Origin: Lytechinus pictus
Taxonomy: Eukaryota > Echinodermata > Echinoidea > Temnopleuroida > Toxopneustidae
Length of the DNA: 64,000 nt
NCBI RefSeq assembly: GCF_037042905.1
Contig: NC_087257.1
Location: 20,294,001 to 20,358,000 of the forward strand
Direction of reading: 5' to 3'
Every line of letters starts with the position of its first letter. Within the stretch, counting starts at the first letter, position 1. Shown here in pieces: positions 39,560-52,017 of the stretch. The notes under the pieces are model-generated. The model worked only from the letters and a program-made list of their open reading frames with translations, had not been told where the DNA came from and did no database searches. The position numbers and the translations under genes were made by a program.

Positions 39560-39905
39560 TCAGAAAAGCATAATGTTGACAATTTCGTTAAAATCTGATA
39601 ACAAAGTCTTTGATTTGAAGGTTTAGCAACATTTTGGGAAAAATTACTGGAATGTGCACATGATCGTCAGGAATATGTGTTAGGCTTATGTTATAAAATG
39701 AAATCATAATAATTTCATATTTTCGTACACGTGTGTATGATATGTCCCACGTAGCATAAAATGATTTCAAGCAATGCATGCGTTTACATTAAATAAATCT
39801 TCACTCCACTTTTTAGTTCTTGGAGGTCAAAATGTGAATAAACATGACTTCTTGTTATAAAATACAAAAAAACAAGTGAGGGTATGACATCAGCTTGTTA
39901 ACTGT
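39560..39905. mobile_element. decayed relative of the family-2 TTAA element
   Basis: TTCTTGGAGGTCAAAATGTG, AATAAACATGACTT and ATAAAATACAAAAAAACAAG followed by GTGAGGGTATGACATCA match, with changes, 29652-29738 in order and spacing. Both ends are eroded. Confidence 0.6.
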
Positions 39906-40085
39906 GGGTGCGTCGTGGTCTAGTGGTTCTGACTCTCACCTTTCAACAGAGTGTCGTGGGTTTGAATCCTAGCAATGGTGTTTTCCTTCAGCAACACATT
40001 TATCCACTGTGCTGCACTCGACCAAGGTGAAGTGAATGCGTACCCGGCAAGATTAATTTCTTGCAGCTGTAATAAGGAATATGGG
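39906..40085 (+). repeat. tRNA-derived SINE
   Basis: Internal RNA polymerase III promoter: A-box TGGTCTAGTGG at 39916-39926 and B-box GGTTTGAATCC (one change from GGTTCGAATCC) at 39959-39969, 43 bases apart as in a tRNA. A tRNA-unrelated body follows (CAGCAACACATTTATCCACT, TGCTGCACTCGACC, GTACCCGGCAAGATTAATTT). This body matches a SINE family I recall from sea urchins. It is not a working tRNA gene: the acceptor stem is not complementary. Confidence 0.75.
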
Positions 40086-40600
40086 ATGAAAACAATGCAA
40101 AGGACAGTATGTCAGCTACGGGTTCAAAACATCAATGCTTGTCGTGCGTGCAAGCTTTCTTGAGAAATTGATATATTTTTCTAAAATATCGAGAAATTTG
40201 CATAATACACTACCCTTCAATTGAATAGTACCAATTAACAAATATCAACAAAACATTTTGTACAATATGATAAAGAAATTCATGTTTAACCATAGATTAG
40301 CAGAAAATAACCCGTTATATTAATGGGAGGTTGCCCAAATGATGACAAATACCATACCACATGCATACCTGGGGCCAAAGTGTCCACCCCCCCCCGCCAG
40401 CATATTGATTTTTTTCCAGGGGGGGGGGGTGTTAGAAAGGACGTGTAATCCTATAAATGGGGATGACATTTGGTATTTTTCAGTATTTTTACCATTCCTC
40501 ACAAGTTTTTTTTTCAGCTATGCCACTGCAGGAGTACAATCTGTTTTCTTTAATGAAGCTTTGCAATTTTTTCCACTGAAGTGAATTCTTACACAATTAC

Positions 40601-40717
40601 CTTTCACAAACTCCAGTTGTTTTCTTGTAAACGGTTTTCTGTGTTCAACACCTGTAGTTTCCTTCCCAGATAATCCTGGACCATCTACATTATCATCCAG
40701 TGTATCCGTCGTCCAAT
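40601..40717 (-). CDS. candidate additional 5' exon of the SDR gene (117 nt)
   Basis: Between an acceptor TATTTCATTTAAG and a donor GTAATTG, one frame is open for all 39 codons and of balanced composition (N/D-W-T-T-D-T-L-D-D-N-V-D-G, later H-R-K-P-F-T-R-K-Q-L-E-F-V-K). Spliced to the acceptor at 36378-36380 it would run in frame through V-G-V-K into the M-M-S-F start of the SDR. It has no ATG of its own, so it would need an exon further upstream, or be untranslated leader. An open frame of this size can occur by chance. No domain recognised. Confidence 0.35.
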
Positions 40718-41227
40718 CTTAAATGAAATAAAATCAATTTGAGTGTTGGAAAATATGCATGTGCAGATAGAAACAAAAATATAATACTAATATAGTAAAA
40801 CTTTCTTTAAGCTCCAAAATGCAATGATTCACTCATATACAGCATCATGATAATTTTTATTTCAACATATGCAGCAAATTTACTTGAAAATATGTTTGAA
40901 ATTGATGTCACAGAAATAAAATTCCCCCACCAAAGATTTTCTGTGTGTGCATGCTGGAAATATATAGATCAATATAACACAGTTACTCTGCTGCGTAACG
41001 TGTTTTGATCAGCAATCATGTAGATATGCAAGAGAAAATTATCTAATAGAAAAAGAATGATCTGAAGTCATATTTCCAGAGCAGCAGTTTTCAAAAGGTA
41101 GGCCTAATCAATTAATTGATAACATTCAATATGATTTTCTTTTCTTGGTATTGACAATCACAGTAACGGATCCAGATGGGCACAATTGACCTGTGCCCCC
41201 CCCCCCCACCTTGAGAGCAATAGTCAA

Positions 41228-41647
41228 TGGCCCGAATTCAAAAAGGTGGTTTTGAAAACCCCGGTTGAGTTTTATGGAGATTTCCTGTATAAATTAAGCT
41301 TATTTACAGCGTATATCAAAATATGTCCAATGTTGATGCGAGCTTTTGTCACAGTGCGCCAAATTGACGCCTGTTGCCGTGGTTATCCACGCTATTTTAA
41401 TCACGAGTCCACTGTTTTGAATTAACGAGTCCACTCTTCAAACAGTGGACTCATGAATAAAATAGCGTATCTAACCATGGTAACAGGCATCAATTTGGCG
41501 CACTGCGACAAAAACGCGCATCAGAATTGGACATTTTTTACACACGCGCCAGATACGTGCTAAATTAAGCGTAATTTATACAGGAAATCTGCATACACCA
41601 TGGACTCAACCGTGTGTTTTCAAAACCACCTTTGTGAATTCGGGCCA
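41228..41647. mobile_element. foldback MITE with TGGCCCGAATTC ends (420 bp)
   Basis: TGGCCCGAATTCA and GTGAATTCGGGCCA are inverse ends. Arms continue with AAGGTGGTTTTGAAAAC, TATACAGGAAAT and GTGCGCCAAATTG. The near-perfect hairpin centre lies around 41420. Confidence 0.8.
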
Positions 41648-41733
41648 ATGTGTTTAATGTAAATATGGCGTCTTTACACAAGTGTGTCCCTCCTTTTGAA
41701 AGTTACAGCAAATATTTCTAACGGAAATATATA

Positions 41734-42143
41734 CCGTGTTTACACTTAATCGGCTTTTTCATAGCGTGTAAAACACGATTAACTTGCATCGGCTCGCGGT
41801 TCAGAATCAGCAATTTGCACCACCAAAGTAGTAGGTTCAGAACCGCGAGCCGATGCAGAATCAGCTTTTTTACTACGTGTAAACAGAAAGCCGATTCTGC
41901 ATCGGCAATTGGTGCGCATTTCATTTACTTTACCATTGTGACATAATTGTAAGCGCACGGATCCAGCGTTGTCTTTATTATGACGTATTTTGTTGGTGAG
42001 CGTATCAATTGAGGTTTTTGACACGCGAGCCGATTCTGCACCGCAAGCTGTAACAGCGTGTAAATGCAGTGCAAGATAAACCAAAAGCCGATTCTGCATC
42101 GGCTTTTGGTTCTGAACCAAAAGCCGATCAAGTGTAAACACGG
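41734..42143. mobile_element. foldback MITE with CCGTGTTTACAC ends and TA duplication (410 bp)
   Basis: CCGTGTTTACACTTAATCGG at the left and CCGATCAAGTGTAAACACGG at the right, each flanked by TA. The interior repeats AGCCGATTCTGCATCGGC-like palindromes. A 158-codon reverse frame (41779-42255) over this palindromic sequence is not a gene. Confidence 0.8.
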
Positions 42144-42431
42144 TAATTGTCTCATACACAAGTAAAGATCTCTTTTTTTTGTGCTTGTTAAAGTTTCCTG
42201 GGAAAATGTGCCCCCCCCCCCTTGAGAAATCCAGGATCCGTCCCTGGACAATCATATGCCAGTGGGTGAATTCTAGACATTATTTTGGGCAAGTTTTTGA
42301 TCAGTAAATAAATAAACACAGATAAAAAGTGATCACAGGACAAACTTAATTTAAAAAAATATAATTAACTTTAAAAATGGATATGCCTAGCCCTATGAAA
42401 GGATCTCAGATTATTCTCCCGCACTAATGCA

Positions 42432-43597
42432 GTTTCACACCAGCCAACTTCGAGCAAAATTTTCCACCAGAAATTGTCTACACACATTTTGAGGTCAATA
42501 CACAGTATGCCCACCATTTTTCCAAACATCACGATCGGGAACGGCGGTATTTTGGCTCCATTCCCGATGTTATCGTAATGGTGGGAGCCATGCCGGGGTG
42601 GAATTCAGAGACCAGTGAGTTGGGGGGATTTTCCCCAGGCCAAGCCGGTCCGGGTTGAGAGCCAAAACAGCGAAGATCAGAAGCTGTTATGTCTCCGAAA
42701 AATACCAAATAAATACCAAGATAATGTGACCATTTACCACTATTCATGAACCAAGCTCATCTATTTTCTCGAATAATCTAACTTAATTTATCCTTTACAT
42801 GAATTTCAGCCACTTTGAGCAGTGGAAACAGCATTATTTTAGCTTTGATCTCGACGTCTTAGTTAAAATTCTTAGTCAGATTTTGCCAAACGAACGCAGA
42901 GGGCAGCAACACTGTTGACTTCGTGTTTGCGCGTTGTAATCGCTAACTTCAGCAAATATCCAAATAAATATACGGTGGAGTGAGACCCTAAATCTGATAA
43001 CTCGATTGATGAAATCATGGTGGAAGCCGGAATAAAGATGTTCCTGATGCTCAGTTAATTGATTCAGACAAATATTTAGGTTAAATTAGTTCGCTAACAT
43101 CGCAGGGTACGAAAGTGCATTAGGGATTAGCTGGGCCAGGTTTTTCTTAGGGCTGCAGCAGCGGTGTTGAGCGGTGGCTCCGAGTTCCGGGCCTATCCAG
43201 GACCCATAATTTTTTTGCTAAACCTTCCGGTCCGGGCTCAAGCCAGGTTATCTTTGCGGGCCCCAACATTAAACATTACGTTATCGTTCAAATTCTCAGT
43301 CAGACATCACTTTGCTTGGCTTTGCCATTATTTATAAGGACTGAAGTTAGCGACCAAAAGATTTGCCTGCGGCAGTTTGCATGATTTGGTTACGAACTTC
43401 AGTCCATATCAAAATTACGGCAAAGCAACGCATGAGGATTCGAACAATGACGTAGAGATCGAAGCCGATATACAGCTGTTCCCGATATTCGGAAAAGCGG
43501 TGTGCATATGGACATTCAAATGCAATTCAGACTTGATATGACATTTGAGAACAACATTTGGTGGTGAATTTTGCTCGAAGTTGGTCGGTGCGAAATT
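42432..43597. mobile_element. 1.17-kb foldback element with CAACTTCGAGCAAAAT ends
   Basis: GTTTCACACCAGCCAACTTC (42432) versus the inverse of GAAGTTGGTCGGTGCGAAAT (43578-43597). The arms continue with GAGCAAAATTxxCCACCA. The interior has GGTCCGGG/CCGGGCC stretches and short dead open frames only. Confidence 0.7.
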
Positions 43598-45973
43598 AGC
43601 GCCCAATCCCACGGAAAAATCCCAAGGAAAAAATTCAGAAATTGTGATTTTAGTCAGCTGGCATGGCTGAGTTCAGATTAGTATAGGCCCTTTTTGGGGG
43701 GGATACATTTACATATACTATGTAAACTACGAATTTTGTTTACAAACGTCAAAAACTATGCCAATTTTTATATTTGAACAAATTATATCGTATTCATATG
43801 TAATAAATATTCTAAAAAACCTTAGGCCTAACTAAGAAGAAAATATCACATAACTCACTAATACCAAAATCCCGCCATGTTTTCAGAACACTTCTTGATT
43901 TATCATGGAATATTTCTCTGCCTCAATTTCTAAAATATGTTAATTCCAAACAGTTGTAGGTTTTCTCTGAATAATTATTGCAGTCTCTCTAGAAAAATTG
44001 AATAGGAATCGTTTGTCACTCTCTCCAGTCACAGTTCCGCACACAAAGTGCACATTTTACCATTGAAATTGCATGCGCAATAAGTGGTGCGTAGCTTTTT
44101 AGGGCCTGCGTAGCCTTTAAGGCTTTACTTTATGTTTTAAAATTTAGGACACCTTACCATGTTTCACCTGAATACTACCATGTACATGTCATTTTAATTT
44201 ACCAGCATTATCTACCAACAACAACAAATTATAGGCCTCATTCCAGAGCAATATTTTTCGGCAAGGTTTCCATTTCAGTGAAACAATGTCAATGTTGTGC
44301 AGTAACCAATGGCCTAATTGACACTTTGACAGTCAATGTCATGACAGTACTGCACTGTACAGCATTAATTTAACAAGTCATTCATTCATAAATTCATTAT
44401 TATTTTATTACCGGATGTACTGGAAAAATGCAGAAAGCTGCAGCCAAGTTTCCAGGTCTAGCTTTCGTCCAAGTTTAATCTTCTTCCACATGTATAATAT
44501 GTGTGACAGTGTCCAGTGTACATGGTGCATTTGCAATCATTTTTGTCAAATCAAATAAATCATTCCCAAGGGTGACTGTACCATTCTTTATTCCAGAACT
44601 TATCAAGCCTGGCTTTGAAGGAATTTACAGATTCATACCGGTATTCAGAGATGGTTTTGTAAAACATTGAAATATAGATATCAGGCCATACGAGCGAATG
44701 ACTCAATGACAATGCTCGGCTCATCTCACCTCAGCCTATACAAAGCATATTAACGCACCCCATAATCCATTTCGCCAGAGACAGACGTGTCCCGGCCCGC
44801 GCCAACGGGGCAGTGGCGGTACGGTGGCAGTGAAACCCCGTGGCAGTACAACGACATCTAACAGTAACACTAACAGTAACATTCTAGAAAATCAGGCCGA
44901 GCCACTAACTACGAAAACAATATCAAAGAAATTTTTTATCTAACTTACTGTTTAGCGTATTCTGCGAATGAATTTGAAGTCGTTGTCCGAATCTGACCTG
45001 TGTTCCTTTAGTTTATGATGAATTATAGACGGACTTCTGAACAGCAAAACAGTGGTTGATCGGGTTCTTTTTTCAAATATTGCAATTGGCGGTTACATGC
45101 GTACGTGCGCGCGCGCGTGCGAGAACAACACTTACATACATAGAGCGAGCTAGCTAGCAGCGCAGCCAACACATCCCGATATTGGGGGGGGGGGTAAATC
45201 AAGACCAAATCAGGGGGAGGGGGCTTCTTAGCCAAGATACATCCCGATATGGGGGAGGAGTGAATTGCATGTAAGACCAAATCAGGGGTGTCTTTTTCTT
45301 GATTGGTTCTGGGTTGGCAATTAACCATGCAGTCAATTTTTGCCACTGCTTATCCTTTGAAAGGATCTATGAAAAAAATAATTTTGCTCAATTTTTTTCT
45401 GTTCTATAATTCCATGTCTTTCTTTTTTTCTTTCCATTGTCTTTTTTTCTTTTTCCTTCTTTTTTTCTGTTCAGTCTTTCTTCTTTTCTTTGTCTTTTTT
45501 TAAATTTATTTTTCTGTTTTTCGATATATACATTTTTTACTTATTTCTTTTTTCCTTTTCTCTCTTTGTTTAATTTCGCTTTTGTTTTTATTGCAATTGA
45601 GAATTTCGTTCATTAGATTTTTTTCTGTTACATATTGTACTAGCCTGGCGGCAGGGAATTTTGATACTGGGGGGGGGCAAGACAATAACAGACAAATCAT
45701 TTCAATTAAGCAAGTATTAATGACCGGCCTAGAATAGCTCTCCTCTTTATAAACACCATCCATGAGTGAGAAAAAAAATAATCAAAACACAATTTGTAAA
45801 GAAAAAAAAAGAGGAACGGTTTATGATCAAAAGCAGTAGTAGCGATATATAAATTGGCCGGGAGGGGGCTTTGGTCGTTGCAGACCAAAATCAGGGTCTG
45901 CCGATGGGAATTTCAATAGGGGTTGGGGGAGGAAGACAACCAACAGTGAATTCATTTTAAGCAAAATAATGAC
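43598..45973. other. no gene seen; low complexity
   Basis: Includes a stretch of (T/C)-rich sequence at 45370-45600, G-runs at 45183 and 45669, an alternating GCGCGC run at 45106-45117, and a repeat of a TCCCGATATxGGGGG phrase at 45173 and 45241. Open frames near 45023-45346 fall on these repeats. Confidence 0.45.
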
Positions 45974-46196
45974 CTATGGGACATTGCAAGAAATTTGCAA
46001 TTGAACGCAAGTCAATTTCAAACTCCAAAATCAATTGAAAGTCTTACTTTTCATTGCAAACTTGCAACTGATTTATTGTTTCTTCCATCAATAAATCTAT
46101 AAATTGGTTTACTTTAGATGAAATTAGTCTATCACTTGTAAATTTGCAACCGAATTTTGGGATTGACTGCAAATATTTTCTTGCAACACCCCATAG
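45974..46196. mobile_element. MITE with CTATGGG-TTGCAAGAAA ends (223 bp)
   Basis: CTATGGGACATTGCAAGAAA and its inverse TTTCTTGCAACACCCCATAG. Inside, further TTGCAA/TTGCAACTG motifs face each other. No ORF. Confidence 0.75.
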
Positions 46197-46890
46197 CTCT
46201 CTTTATAAAAAGTGGCCATAATTAAATAAGAAAATTAATTTAACAAATAGAACAAAACTTTCAAGAAGGGGGGGGGGGCGTTACATAAAAAAACTGTATA
46301 CCGTACAGATAGGAGAGGTGGTGTGCCGTTCAAATCATACCAAGAAACAAAAAGAGAAAAGAAAGGATGGTGAAATGTACAATTTTCTATTTAGTACAAT
46401 ACACATCTTGTTCATGCTCTTTAAAACTTGCATGTTTTAATTTCAAGATTTTTACGGTAAATGATTATTATATTCTTCCCTTTCGGGAGCGGCTGTGAAA
46501 TAATTTGTCCGTTGATATTAAGGTACAATAAAAACCCTTTTTATCAAATAAGATTTCATTGACTCCTTTTATTTTTGCACTCAATGCATCAGATATAAAT
46601 TTAGAAGGTAATATGTACAATTGTAAAATATAACAAATTAATAATATTGTATTTTAAGCACTGGTTCAATACTATTTAAACACATATAGGCCTTTTATTT
46701 AATAAAGACAAAGACAATTTAAAAGAATGCAACAGACCATGTTTGCCATCATGAGCGAATGGGCCTGATTTGGGGAAGCTGCTCGCATAAAAGTCACAAC
46801 TCAAAAATTTTAATAATTCTAATTTTTAATCTTTGATCTTTTTTTTCTTTAAATCTTCGGAATTATGTTATTTGGTAATGCAATTGGGCA
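46197..46890. other. AT-rich, no gene seen
   Basis: A G-run at 46267-46278, otherwise plain AT-rich sequence. Confidence 0.4.
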
Positions 46891-47785
46891 TACCATTCAC
46901 CATTAACATAAATAGCATTCATTAGGCACACACCACTAAGCCACAATTGCGTTACAATTATCCAACAACTATCCATTAATTATACCACTATAGAGGCACA
47001 TACTACTGAGACACCATATTGGGCATATGGTATACCATTGATACAAATCATACCATTACACATATACCACTGAGACTATTGGACACCACTGAGACACCAT
47101 TGGGTATATGGTATACCATTCACCATACCAATCATATCATTATAGAGGCACATACTACTTAGACACCATTGAATACCACTAAGACACCATTGGTATATGG
47201 TATACCATTCATCATACCAATCATACCATTAGAGGCACATATACTACTGAGAGTCTGAGACACCATTGTATACCACTGAGACACCATTGGGTATGGTATA
47301 CCATTCATCATACCAATCATACCATTAGAGGCACATACTACTGAGACACCATTGTATACCACTGAGACACCATTGGTATATGGTATACCATTCACCATAC
47401 AAATCATACCATTAGAGGCACATACTACTGAGACACCATTGAATACCACTGAGACACCATTGGGTATATGGTATACCATTCATCATACCAATCATACCAT
47501 TAGAGGCACATACTACTGAGACACACTGAGACACCATTGGGTATATGGTATACCATTTACCATTAAATAAACTACCAATTACCATTAAGAACTTACCATT
47601 GAAACACCACTTAAATACCATTCGCGTACCATTTACCATTCAGATCACCATTCAACTACCACTTACCATTAAGAACTTACCATTGAAACACCACTTAAAT
47701 ACCATTCGCGTACCATTTACCATTCAGATCACCATTCAACTACCATTCGCCACCATTCAAATACCATTGGCGATTTTTATAAGGG
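46890..47785. repeat. ACCATT minisatellite, about 90-bp units (right array)
   Basis: A unit containing ACCATTAGAGGCACATACTA, CTGAGACACCATTG and GGTATATGGTATACCATTCA repeats with anchors at 47226, 47319, 47407 and 47498 (88-93-bp spacing). The 3' end switches to CTTACCATTGAAACACCACT and CGCGTACCATTTACCATTCA units repeated twice. It ends at GATTTTTATAAGGGATGAGC, an inverse of the motif left of the first array. Confidence 0.85.
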
Positions 47786-49106
47786 ATGAGCATCGGGAAT
47801 CAATAAAAAATACATAAAATTGCACAAAACTGTTACAAAGCAATCAATACATACTTACAACTTAAGGCGCAATATGGACGGCCCTCAAAACTTCGAAATA
47901 ATTCCCCAAAACGAAGCAAAAACGTCGGAAAATTTTGCCGGTGTGCATTAAAAGTCGTTTGTACAGGAAGCAATGGAGGATCGATATAGCCTTTTGACGA
48001 GGCAACGAGATAAATTGATTTTTATCTTCGTGCTAGCAGAAAACAAAAACAAAAGAAAAATAATAGCCTAATCCTTATAAAAACAAAAAATAAAATAATA
48101 ATCGATTATAATACGTTTATAATACGCTCTTCCTATTAATTTCACCCTGTTTATTCACTGAGGATCCTATAGAAATATACTAGAAGTCTTTGACAAAAGG
48201 CTATCGTATGAGGCATGCGAGAAAGGGTAATATGAATATTCATAAGTCTAACTTAGTGGCGTAATTTCTTTTTCGATGGTTTGGCTGCGTGGCAGCCAGT
48301 GAATAAATCACTATTTTAACGGCCTTTTGTTTTTATTCGATTAGCTTCTTTTCATGTAATTTTTTTCTTCATTCTTTTCTCGTGTTCTAGTATTATTTCT
48401 TAGTTCTCCCTCGTGATTTCTTTTCACTTTCTTTATTTTTTATCCCCTTTTCCGTTTTGTTTTTATTATTTTCATATTTTGTTCATCTACTTTTCGTTTC
48501 GTAGTTGATTTTCTTTTCCTTTCTTTACTGTTTCATTCTTTTCTTTTTGACTTTTGCTCTTTTTTCTTCATTTCTTGTCTTTTCTTTTCCCTTTCGTTTT
48601 CTTTTTTATTCTTTTTTTCTTTACTTTTCTACCTATTGTCTCTATATTTAAATTAGTTTCTTTATCATCTTTTTTTTTCGAGAGAGATTATGCACGTGGT
48701 GTCGCACATTTTTTTTAATATGCATAATTGAAAACAATTGATACACCTTGTGAGTAAAAAGATAATTTGATAGCCTATTTTATGTGGTTTGTATTGACGC
48801 TTGAAATGATGAAGCCTATTCTTTGCAAATAATTTATTTCCTTGTATTATATTAAGAAGTACTAGTAATTTGATATCATTTCATATTTGTATTTGAGTAT
48901 TATTCTATTGTTGTAAATTGTTGTACAAAATAATTATTCAGCCTTTGGCTGCGAGGCATGTTTTTAACAAACCATTATTGAATTGATTTTAGCCATATAT
49001 ATGGCTGCTATTTTTTCAAGCATTCAGCTTACGGTAGCTGGTCTCTGCATTTGAATTCATTTGTTATTGTTTACATGAATTATGTCTATATCTTCTTATA
49101 ACCATA
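47786..49106. other. no gene seen; pyrimidine-rich tract
   Basis: 48350-48680 is strongly T/C-rich (TTTTCTTTTC runs). A GTAAGTATG donor-like string on the minus strand at about 47855-47863 is preceded by a short open frame, too little to call an exon. Confidence 0.45.
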
Positions 49107-49284
49107 GGCGGCGGAAGTGGGGGCGGGGGGAGTATCCCCCCTAAATTTTAGGTGGGGTTACGAACCCCCCTAAATTTTTTGTTGATTACCTTTTTTTTTT
49201 TGCTTCAATTTTTTTTGCTTGTCATTTTTTTTTGCTTTTCAAAAAAATGTGGTGCCCCCTAAAATTGTTGGCTTCCACCGCCAA
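49107..49284. mobile_element. short repeat element with GGCGGCGGAAG ends
   Basis: AGGCGGCGGAAGTGGGGGCG at the left and GGCTTCCACCGCC at the right are inverse. CCCCCCTAAATTTT appears twice and TTTTTTTGCTT three times between. Confidence 0.6.
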
Positions 49285-50480
49285 CTACATTGTCACCGTT
49301 GTAATTTAATCATTATGTATGTTTGATTTTAAATAATTGTTATAAATTTGCAATTTTGAATAAATGCAGAAATACCTGCTTTAAAAAGAAAGAGAAATGC
49401 TCGCATATATGACGTCACAAATAAAAAAAATAAAACTCTATTATTATTTAACGAGATATATAATCCTGTATCCCCCCCCCCACTGTTATCAAGTCAATAT
49501 ACACCAAACATATTTCCTCGCACTTCGGGTTATTATTGTTTTATTTAGTGACACATGCTTCTTTTTCATGACCACTTTAAGTGATTTCCCCATGTTATGG
49601 TCTTAATATAAAACAGTTCCTATCCGTGATTTTCATTATTGGATTGTTGAGATCTGTCTACTCTCCATGAAGTCCTAAAATCAGTCCTTAAAATTTCCCC
49701 TTTTCTGATCTGAATATAAAAATTTTTCAGCTCGCGCTTTTCGCTCGCCACATTTGGTCAGTGAAATACGTATGGTCTTAATGAATTCCTACAAACAAGC
49801 ATGAGAATGCCCCATTTCAGGTCTGAATTATCTAAATTTTCAGCTCGCGCTTCGTGCTCATAATATTTGATTAGTGAGATGCATATGATAATCATGATTA
49901 CAATGACTACAAAAAGTGTTTCATGTGTTCAGATGTAATTATAACAAAATCAGCAAGCGCCAAGGGTTAATAAGATAAGACTTAAGTAAATAAACAAGAC
50001 AACTTTGAGGTTACGTGTGACTGTCTTTAATGACCATGGCCAAGAGACCAACACTAGATGGCGCGCTTACAATTTGCGGTTGCAACATCGAATCATCATA
50101 ATACAACATACTGGCGAAGCACTTGGCACTCGCATTAGATGACTATTATGAGATTTATACTCATCATAGATTCCTAAAATATAGTCTTTAAAATCTCCCT
50201 CTTTTAGGTCTGAATATAACAAATTTTCCGCTCAGTAGCGTTGTCCTTAAAATGTCTTTATTAGGTCAGTATACCTGCGCGCACACTAATTGACTAAACA
50301 AAAATTGCTGGTGACCCCCCCCCCCCCCAATGCCGTGACCCACGGTACGCCACTGAGTGTGACATCAATTCCCATTGTTTGTATGTTTACGAGCATTTTT
50401 CATACCATGTGTATTTTGGTAGAGCACGATGAAATCCCTCTGAAACACTAATTTGGTGGGAATTGGTCCATGGTGCCTTG
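49285..50480. other. no gene seen
   Basis: The phrase TTTTCAGCTCGCGCTT plus TCGCTC / TCGTGCTC recurs at 49725 and 49838, and TTTTAGGTCTGAATATAA at 50200, so old tandem copies of a repeat are likely. A C-run is at 50316-50328, then GTGACCCACGGTACGCCACTG, the same end phrase as at 21240. Confidence 0.45.
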
Positions 50481-50489
50481 TCGTTTATT

Positions 50490-50885
50490 TTCACTTGGAC
50501 TGGTCTACTAGCCATTTCGTCCAGTTACCAAATCGTCTACTATCATTGGTATGCCATCAGTCTACTACCCACATGGCCTAATTGCCATTTCGTCCACTCA
50601 CCATTTTGTCTAACAACCAGTTGGTCCAATAACCATTTAGTCCTAACCATTTGGTCTAATTGGACTAAGTGTTAATCGGTTAAAATTATTGGAACTAAAA
50701 TGGATATTAGACCAAAAGGTTATGAGAGGAAATTGTCATAAACGAACAGGTGATAAGACGAAGTGATGATTGGAATAAACGGTTGGAGCGAAATTTAGAT
50801 GGAATGTTAATTAGACTAAATTAAGGTAGACCATGTGGGAAGTGAACGAGTTGGCAGTAGACGAATTGGAAATTTACCTTAGATA
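50490..50885. mobile_element. foldback element with CCATTTGGTCTAAT motifs
   Basis: The left half repeats CCATTTxGTCxAAT variants (CCATTTCGTCCACT, CCATTTTGTCTAAC, CCATTTAGTCC, CCATTTGGTCTAAT). The right half repeats the inverse (TTAGACCAAAAGG, GTAGACGAATTGG). The turn is near 50670. Confidence 0.6.
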
Positions 50886-51169
50886 TGACCTCATGACATA
50901 TGAATACATGATTTGCCCCATTGTAATCTAGGAACCAGTCCAATGATTTATTGACTTCAATGGGGCTAATTATGTATACCTAATTTTATGGCCTAATGTA
51001 ACGGGATTCATTAGGTCTTAAAGCCCCTATCAGCCTATATGCCTACGGACCGATTCCCACCATGTTTGGATGTGGAGGTATTTCATCATGCCCTACCAAA
51101 CTAGGCCTATAAATCACTCAAATTCGAAGAAGAAAAATTTCGTGACGTCATCACTTTGGTACTCTATAA

Positions 51170-51885
51170 TTTTATTTTATCTAGTAGACTCCAGTAGATT
51201 TATAAATTGGGCCACTTGATTTTCAACTGGACCAGTACTAACAAAATTGGATGGTGCTGTTTACGTGGTTTAGTTATTTGCATTTTTTAAAAGCAATAAA
51301 TCATACTTTAGAGTGACAATGCAAAAGATTCTGAAGAAGTATGTGTAGAGACTTAGAATAGGCCCTATATTTCAAATTAGAGCAGAAAGATTAATTTATG
51401 AACCATCTATTCCATCTCATTTAGAATTAGCTTCACGGTACCGTACGCCATGACGTATTTTTCTTTACTTGGGCAAGTGTTGGTCCTGAAAAGGACCACC
51501 CAATCTCTTTAAAAAATAATAAAAAAAGACGTGTTGCATTTTGACCAAGAAAGATCAGTATGGAATCCAGTTGAGTACTACTAGATTAGGACACAAGTAA
51601 TAATATTGTGACCAGTAACAAACTCCAGTAGACTAATATTATATTAAGACCACTTTAATTTCGAGTTAGTAATTCAAGATCAGTTTGACAAGTGGAATTT
51701 CAACTTGTAACTTTTTAAATTGACTGGTCTAGCTTAGTTGATCCAGTCTAATTTCATATGGACAAATATACGCGCAGCACTGAACCAGTAAGACAAGTAA
51801 CCAATGTTGCAATTTCCAGATCGAGTTACCAGTTGAAATTCTACTGGTCAGACTGGTCCAGTTTAAACTGGTTCTTTGTGATTTA
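51170..51885. mobile_element. foldback region with ACTGGTCCAGT / AGACTCCAGTAG motifs
   Basis: TAGTAGACTCCAGTAGATTTA (51181) is echoed by CTCCAGTAGACTAATATT (51631); ACTGGACCAGT (51228) faces CAGACTGGTCCAGTTTAAAC (51848). Borders uncertain. The phrase CAAGTGTTGGTCCTGAAAAG at 51471 also occurs at 6341. Confidence 0.45.
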
Positions 51886-52017
51886 TTACTTTCTCCATTA
51901 GTTTGTGATGGAGGGCAAAGCACGTGCTCTTTCCGTAACCCGTTGGGAGAATCACGAGACTGTCATTTCCTCTCTGATCTGGGCCTCTTCCAGGGCCTGT
52001 TTTTGAGGCACCTTTAA

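Larger units (their letters stand above)
41166..42241. mobile_element. element with ACGGATCC ends hosting two nested MITEs
   Basis: ACGGATCCAGATGGGCAC, then a C-run, at the left. At the right a C-run, CTTGAGAAATCCA and GGATCCGT in inverse. The two elements described next sit between. The end phrase (CAGGATCC, GTCCCTG) also appears near 61700. Confidence 0.55.

Noticed and set aside
39906-39980. tRNA gene
   Set aside because: A- and B-boxes are present but the acceptor stem does not pair and a SINE body follows.
41779-42255. 158-codon minus-strand open frame, longest in the right half
   Set aside because: It spans a TA-flanked foldback MITE and low-complexity ends; the palindromic sequence keeps frames open on both strands.
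45303-45503. Open frame of mostly Phe/Ser/Leu
   Set aside because: Simple translation of a T/C-rich tract.
46890-47785. Regularly spaced repeats that look superficially like a CRISPR array
   Set aside because: Units are degenerate with no unique spacers, no cas genes, and the genome is eukaryotic; it is a minisatellite.
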